This document shows, piece by piece, positions 58,738-64,000 of a stretch of DNA of 64,000 nucleotides. Source of the stretch: Ursus arctos (lineage: Eukaryota; Chordata; Mammalia; Carnivora; Ursidae); assembly GCF_023065955.2 (NCBI RefSeq), contig NW_026622985.1, positions 75,443,931 through 75,507,930 of the forward strand, written 5' to 3'. The number at the start of each line of letters is the position of its first letter. Within the stretch, counting starts at the first letter, position 1. Both the position numbers and the translations under genes were made by a program. The notes under the pieces are model-generated. The model did no database searches. It was not told where the DNA came from and saw only the letters and a list, made by a program, of their open reading frames with translations.

Positions 58738-59190
58738 ATGTAGGCTGAACTGTATCTCCCAAAAAGATATGTTGATGTCCTAACCCCAGTGCCTGTGAGT
58801 GTGACTTTATGCAGAAATGGTGTCTTTGTAGATACAATCAAGTTCAAATGAGGTCATCCTGGATTAGGGTGAACTTTAACCCAATGACTGGTGTCCTTAG
58901 AAGAAGAGGGAAATTTGGACAAAAACACACAGGAGAGAACATCAAAGAAAGACAAGAGGCAAAGACTGGAGTTACATGTCCACAAAGCGTGAACACCAAG
59001 GATCACTGGCAACCGCAGAGGCAAGGAGAGGAACATGGAACAGATACTCTCTCAGAGCCTCCAGAAGAAACTAACCTGCTGACAATTTGATTTTGGACTT
59101 CTGTCCTCCTGAACTGTGACGGAAAAAATCTTTGTCTGAAGCCACCCTGCTTGGGGCACCTCGTTACGGCAGCCCCAGGATACTAAAATA
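58738..59190 (+). mobile_element. MLT1-type LTR (ERVL-MaLR), solitary, with flanking repeat
   Basis: Starts near TGTAGGCTGAACTGTATCTC and contains 'tatgttgatgtcctaacccc', 'gaggtcatcctggattaggg', 'tggtgtccttagaagaaga', 'ctgctgacaatttgattttg' and 'gttacggcagccccaggata'. It ends ACTAAAATA. The 7-bp ggtgcca lies on both sides (58731-58737 and 59191-59197), containing the expected 5-bp duplication. A 93-codon frame inside it is chance. Confidence 0.9.
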
Positions 59191-59197
59191 GGTGCCA

Positions 59198-60868
59198 CTG
59201 GCTTTATACGAGGGGAGGCCAAACAGGATAGTCTCTTTATTATAACACGCATAATGTCGTTTCAAAAAAGAGAACAAAAAAATAGAACAAAATAAGGCTA
59301 AACCAGCTGATAGTCATTTTAATGCTTGAAATTCTGTAATTCTGACTCTTAAACCAGAAAAATTGTGTAGTCAAGCAATTATCCACACAAATGGTCCTCA
59401 TAAGGATCAACTTACTAATTTAAGAACTCTCCAAAATGTGGCAAGGTAGCCTCACAATCTGAGCTGGGAAGCCTTCAGTTGAGCTCCTTGATGAAATATT
59501 ATGTTTATATTTCTTTATATCAAGGAGAGTTTTGCGCTACATTATCCACCATGCCTATCAATCAAGTTCAACAAAATTGAATGTATTGTATAAACATGGC
59601 TTTAGTGTTCATATAATTGTTGGGTTTTTTTTTTTTTCAGAAAATAAATATTTAAAATCCTTTAAACCAGAGAAATGTTCATTTTTCTTCTAGGATACAT
59701 ATATTTCTAGTGTAAATTTTTTAAACAAAGGAAAACAATATAGATCTTTGCAACAAATGTATTTTAACCTTGAACCAAATAAAAGCAATTTAGTATTTTC
59801 TTGGAAAAACATGTTCATACAAAACAGAAAAGGAAAAACAATGGAAATAGTTTAAAACAAAGAGCTTGATTGGTTTAAGACAAATATAAATAAAGCAAAA
59901 CAGAAAAGGTCTCATCCCCTACTAAACACCACAGAAAAAATGTCAACATAGCAGAAAATGTCAAAAGAGAAAAAATTCAACCTTCTTTAATCCCATTCAT
60001 TTCCCACAGACTTCCAGAATCTTTCCTTTTTAAATGAAAATTGTCTTCTTTTTTCATTGCAAGAAAGAATATAAATCAATCTGGCACTGCCCTAAAACCC
60101 AGACTAACACTAAACAGGAGCAACAAAAAAATGATCTTCCCTTTCTTAGCGCTGCCTTTCCTTCAAGGGCCTGAGGGCATCAAAAATAGAGACTACCTAC
60201 AATCTGAGCCTATTCAATAGAGAACAAAATAAGGGGAATTTAAGTCCACCCTTCTCTTTGCCCAGGGCAATAGAGCAGAATGAAAGGACTGCCGTTTTCA
60301 CAGCCCCACGGGTTCCCTTCTCCTCACATAATCTTTGCAGCATCTCAGGAGAATGGTTGGGAGCTGACCTCAGGAGTGAGTGGGTGGAGCCAATATGGTT
60401 TCCCTATTTTATAGGTCTATGAAGGATCATAAAATTATGCAAGTACTTGGCATACAATAAGGAACTCAACAAATCATATATATATATATATTGTTAATTT
60501 ATATAATTTAGGATATGGAAAGTGAAAGCTTAAACCTTCCTTCAGGGTCTCTCCTCTACAAATTAGACAAATCTATTTTGTCTTATCTATTCTTATCTAT
60601 CTTATCTTACATTAAATAGCTAAAGCTCCAGTTATGAGATCAGATGTCCTTGAGAGAAGAGTTACTTAGGTTGATAGAGATTTACCTTCCAATTTCCAAC
60701 AGTGACAGACATTCAGGCCTCTACACTGATGCTGTATCAGTGGCCTAGAGAAGGTACTAACACGAGTGAGGAGAGACTGAATTAGAGACACAGATGAAGT
60801 CTTCATTATGCTCATCAATAGATAAGCATCTGGGGAGTTAGTGGCTAGACGAGTGTCCTTTCTGCCAA
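59198..60868. other. Unassigned AT-rich DNA with small simple repeats
   Basis: About 1.7 kb without a recognised gene or interspersed repeat. It holds a T-run at about 59624-59637, a (TA)n run at about 60476-60491 and TCTTA/TCTA units at about 60573-60611. Confidence 0.4.
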
Positions 60869-60886
60869 AACACTGGTGCTTTTTAA

Positions 60887-60891
60887 AATAT

Positions 60892-60922
<31 letters not shown>

Positions 60923-61102
60923 TTTGAGAGAAAGAGAGAGCTCATGAGCAGGGCAGGGGCAGAGGGAAAGGGAAAGAATCTCAAGCAGACTCCTCGCTGA
61001 GTGTAGAGCCTGACACAGGGCTCCATCTCAGGACCCTGAGATCATGACCTAAGCTGAAACTAAGAGTCGGATGCTCAATGAACTGAGCCACCCAGGTGCC
61101 CC
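60887..61102 (-). mobile_element. Can-SINE, older, with expanded TTTA tail
   Basis: A (TTTA)n run at 60889-60924 is its tail. A GA-rich block, 'gagatcatgacctaagctga', and the head complement 'gagccacccaggtgcccc' follow. The target duplication is 18 bp with two mismatches: aacactggtgctttttaa at 60869 against aacaccagtgctttttaa at 61103. Confidence 0.94.
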
Positions 61103-61120
61103 AACACCAGTGCTTTTTAA

Positions 61121-62360
61121 CCAAAGAGCCAAAAGTCTCAGGCCAGTCTGCTAGTCCTTAGTTTTTTAGGCAATAAGCCTAAAGAACGTGCATTGAATTG
61201 AAGCTACAAGGTCACCCATGTCCAGCACAAGGGAAGCAAGTTGATTCTGGGTACCTCTTTCAAATGCCAACTGGTGTGTCAACAATCTTGTGATGGAGTT
61301 GTTGGGCCAAGTATCAGTTTTCCTTAGTACAAATAGTCCTCTGAGTATTTGACCCATTATGTGAAGGCATCAGCTGTATAAGAGTTTCTTATATTACGTC
61401 ACAATATTATAGAGGGGGTTACTGCCATGGGCAACTGTGGCTTAACCTTAAGGGGCTCCTTGACAAACCAGATAGAATGCACCTCAGGAGTAGTATTTAA
61501 AAATCATAGCCCAGCTGATATCACCCAGAGAGATGGAGATGGGAAAATGAGATGAGGAATAATAAGTTCTACTAGTAAGTCAGGGTATCAAAGGGAGTGA
61601 GCTGGGCAGAGAGGAAGTGGTGATATCAGAAGGATACTTGAAATTGAGATTATAGAGTGTTACATTGTAGTTCTTACATTGGCCCTCTTATTGTAGGACA
61701 GCTTCTTCCCCTTTCCTGATGAGAAAAGCAAGCCCAACTAAAGAAACTATTGGCTCCTCTCTGCCTCAACTCACTCTACCCCTGTGCAGATTAAACGGTT
61801 TATATGAATTATAAATTTGGGAGAGCAACCCATGCTTGACTCAGCTCTACCCTTCCTCCTTTTGGAAGCACCTCCTTCCAGAATGCGCGAGTTCTCCTCT
61901 GCCTTCTGTGCTGTAAGGTATGCAGGGCTACCCCGTGGTAGGAGGAAGGGGGGAAGAGAGGCTCGTTCCCACACGGTGTTGCTCAGGACAAGGTGAGAAA
62001 TTTGCCTGATTCTTGGGTTCAAAATTGGAAGTTCATGGCTTATGAACCTAAAAATCCCTGAGGGAGGGTAAGAATTGCTGCTGAGCACTTGAAACTCAAA
62101 GCTGACCCTATTCTAGAATCTATGCCTCTCTGAAGTGGTAGAATCATCAGTTAAAAAAAAAAAAAAGTTCTTTAATTAAGAAGAACAAATGTAAGAGTCA
62201 AATGTGAGTGCACCTAAAGCCCATATAGGAAAGATCCTTCTCCTAGTGACTGACGTAAAGGGATAGACAGGACCGTGCCGAAGCTGAGAGGTGGAAGAGA
62301 CTGTACCACCCAAACAATCACCCACTCTTCACTGAGGATCTAGATGCTGGCATGGACTTC
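61121..62360. other. Unassigned DNA
   Basis: No recognised repeat. A 105-codon minus-strand frame at 61771-62088 shows no domain I recognise. An A-run lies at about 62154-62165. Confidence 0.35.
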
Positions 62361-62520
62361 AGGAAAGAACACGGTGCTAGAGTAAAAAAAGACCCCACTT
62401 GTGTCTTTGCCGCTTACTTTTGAGCTTCTTTAAGCCTCATTTTCTCATCTATAAAATGGGTCAGTAGCACCAAACTTCACAGGATAGTATGAAGATTAGA
62501 AATGTGTGTGTAGATGTGCT
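62361..62520 (+). mobile_element. MIR SINE
   Basis: 'gaaagaacacggtgctagag' (head), then 'tttaagcctcattttctcat', 'ctataaaatgggtcagtagc' and 'ggatagtatgaagattaga' follow MIR order. Confidence 0.8.
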
Positions 62521-64000
62521 GCAGCACCTTCCGTTGACAAAGTTCTCATGTGATAAATGGAAGCTGGAAGAAGATGCCTGCTTATAAAGTGGGCAAAGTG
62601 ACAGGGAGGGATTGAAAATGATCACATCCCGATTTAAACCTATGCCAAGAAAAGAGAAATATAGGAAACTTGCTTCAGTTGTGTATCATTTGCTTCCTCT
62701 GATTATTCACAACATAGAGAAGTTCAGTTCAGTCCTAGAAACACATGCCAGCCTCCTGTGGACAATGTGGGGAAAGCCAGGCCTCCTGAAAGAAGAGGAG
62801 GTTGGTTTTGTGGACCTCGATAGATAAGCATCAAGGAGCTACCTGAGAATTTTCAGGTTAGAGCAGATCTGAGAATATACCTAGCATTAATTTAAAATCC
62901 AAATATGGTAAAATGTGGACTTAACGGAACACTTCATTTTTATTTTCTGAATCATTATTAACAGATATCCCTAACTGACTCTTCACTGAAAAATACTCAC
63001 GAGCCATATAAAGACCTTTTTGAATGCGCTCAGCTAAACAGAAGCATGTTTAAGCGAAACTATTCCAATCTTTGATACTTTCCATGTCCTAATATTTCTC
63101 AATTTTAAATTTAAATTAGAAATTTCAATAATGTACTGAGATAAAATGTTAAACAATATGGTAATGATGTATAAAATGAATATTGTCATAAAAACAAGAA
63201 GAATATTGATTTTTTTCAATAAATATTATTTGCATGCCAAACAAGTGCACTGCTCTTAGTATAAGAGACACAGCACATAGGCCCTTCTTCTGGTTCTCTT
63301 CGACGCTAGAGGGAAGATCCAATTCCAAACCAATTTGTTCAAGACTCAAAGACTCTTTGGAGAGCTGTGGCAAGTTATAGAATCCCATCAAAAATTCAGT
63401 CTACTGTAGCATACACAGAATGAACTCTCCTTTTAGAAACTTGGCCTTAATAATAGTCCTACTTTTAGGTTTTTGGTAAGTTGCCTACTAACTCTGTACC
63501 TCAAGATCTTGGTCTGAAAGATGGGTAGATTAAACAGCAGAGAGAGAATATTTGCACAAAGAATAATTTTTAGTTAGATGGCAAAACCATCCAAAAAACA
63601 AATTACTGAAAGTGTTCAACTTCATGCCTTAAAGAAGACTTATACTATGAAGAGAATTGGTTTAATTCATGTTATTCCCAACTGCCTTTTAACAATTTCA
63701 AAGAGCTCCTTAACACGTTTGATAGTTTCTTGTCAAAGCATCATTTCTGTTTGTTTTCCACTCTACTGATACTTGGGTGGCAGATACGTCTTTTTTGCCA
63801 AACTAGAGAAGAAAATTCACTAGGTACATTTTGTTTTCCTCTGGGTATCTCTACAGTTTACTTAAGTAATGGTTATCTCCACATTTATTTTAATGAATCC
63901 CTATTCAAGGATTTTCTCTGAGACCGTGACCACAGCTTTCCCCAAAGATACCATCATTGGCTATCAGTTACAAAGCAAACACTTTCGAGTTTGCTCAGGT
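62521..64000. other. Unassigned AT-rich DNA to the end of the window
   Basis: About 1.5 kb without recognised genes or repeats. Frames are at most 80 codons. Confidence 0.4.

Noticed and set aside
58809..59090. 93-codon frame
   Set aside because: Contained entirely in an MLT1-type LTR.
61771..62088. 105-codon minus-strand frame
   Set aside because: No recognisable motif, no neighbouring exon-like frame with splice sites.

Overview
This window looks like nuclear non-coding DNA from a carnivoran mammal, most likely a bear or a close arctoid relative. The sequence is AT-rich. No protein-coding gene or functional RNA gene can be supported: every reading frame is short, and none shows a recognisable domain, splice structure or family resemblance. 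What can be recognised is almost all interspersed repeats and simple repeats. The organism call rests on at least 15 tRNA-Lys-derived Can-SINEs. Four of them (about 3218, 10698, 26115 and 40583) have the 'GGCACAGCGGTTAAG' head and 'CCTTCGGCTCAGGGCGTGAT' core that I associate from memory with ursid/panda SINEs. The assignment is an inference that a Repbase/Dfam search could settle.

Layout. At 1-9.8 kb there is mostly unassigned DNA with a long GT microsatellite, a young SINE, an old L1 with an apparent 5' inversion, an MLT1-type LTR, and two more SINEs. At 9.8-14.8 kb two old antisense L1 segments carry three SINE insertions, and one of them holds an exact 56-bp tandem duplication. At 15.3-20.3 kb two 5'-truncated carnivore L1 3' ends flank a SINE and a 44-bp alternating purine-pyrimidine tract. 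From 20.3 to 31 kb there are MIR fragments, four SINEs, an old L1 piece and an ERV1-type LTR. At 31.4-33.8 kb three old LINE fragments (L1, L2, L1) lie close together. At 34.5-39 kb the DNA is repeat-poor. From 39 to 46.4 kb there are ERV-type LTRs, two adjacent SINEs of different subfamilies, an L2, a CT/GATA/GA microsatellite cluster and a young L1 with a double poly(A) tail. At 51.06-54.98 kb lies a 3.9-kb L1 that retains both ends but has lost about 2 kb of ORF2. The window ends with a 65-bp L1 tail flanked by a 22-bp target-site duplication, an L2 split by a SINE, an MLT1 LTR, a SINE, and largely unassigned DNA.

Function. There is no operon or gene set here. The only sequence with recognisable function-related signals is transposon-derived: LTR promoter and poly(A) motifs, SINE pol III A/B boxes, and broken L1 ORF1/ORF2. 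The window fits an intergenic desert or a large intron. I found no new biological system. The best leads are structural: a candidate L1 3' transduction, an internally deleted but end-complete L1, an inverted L1, and the exact tandem duplication. Repeat subfamily names come from memory of consensus sequences, not from a search.
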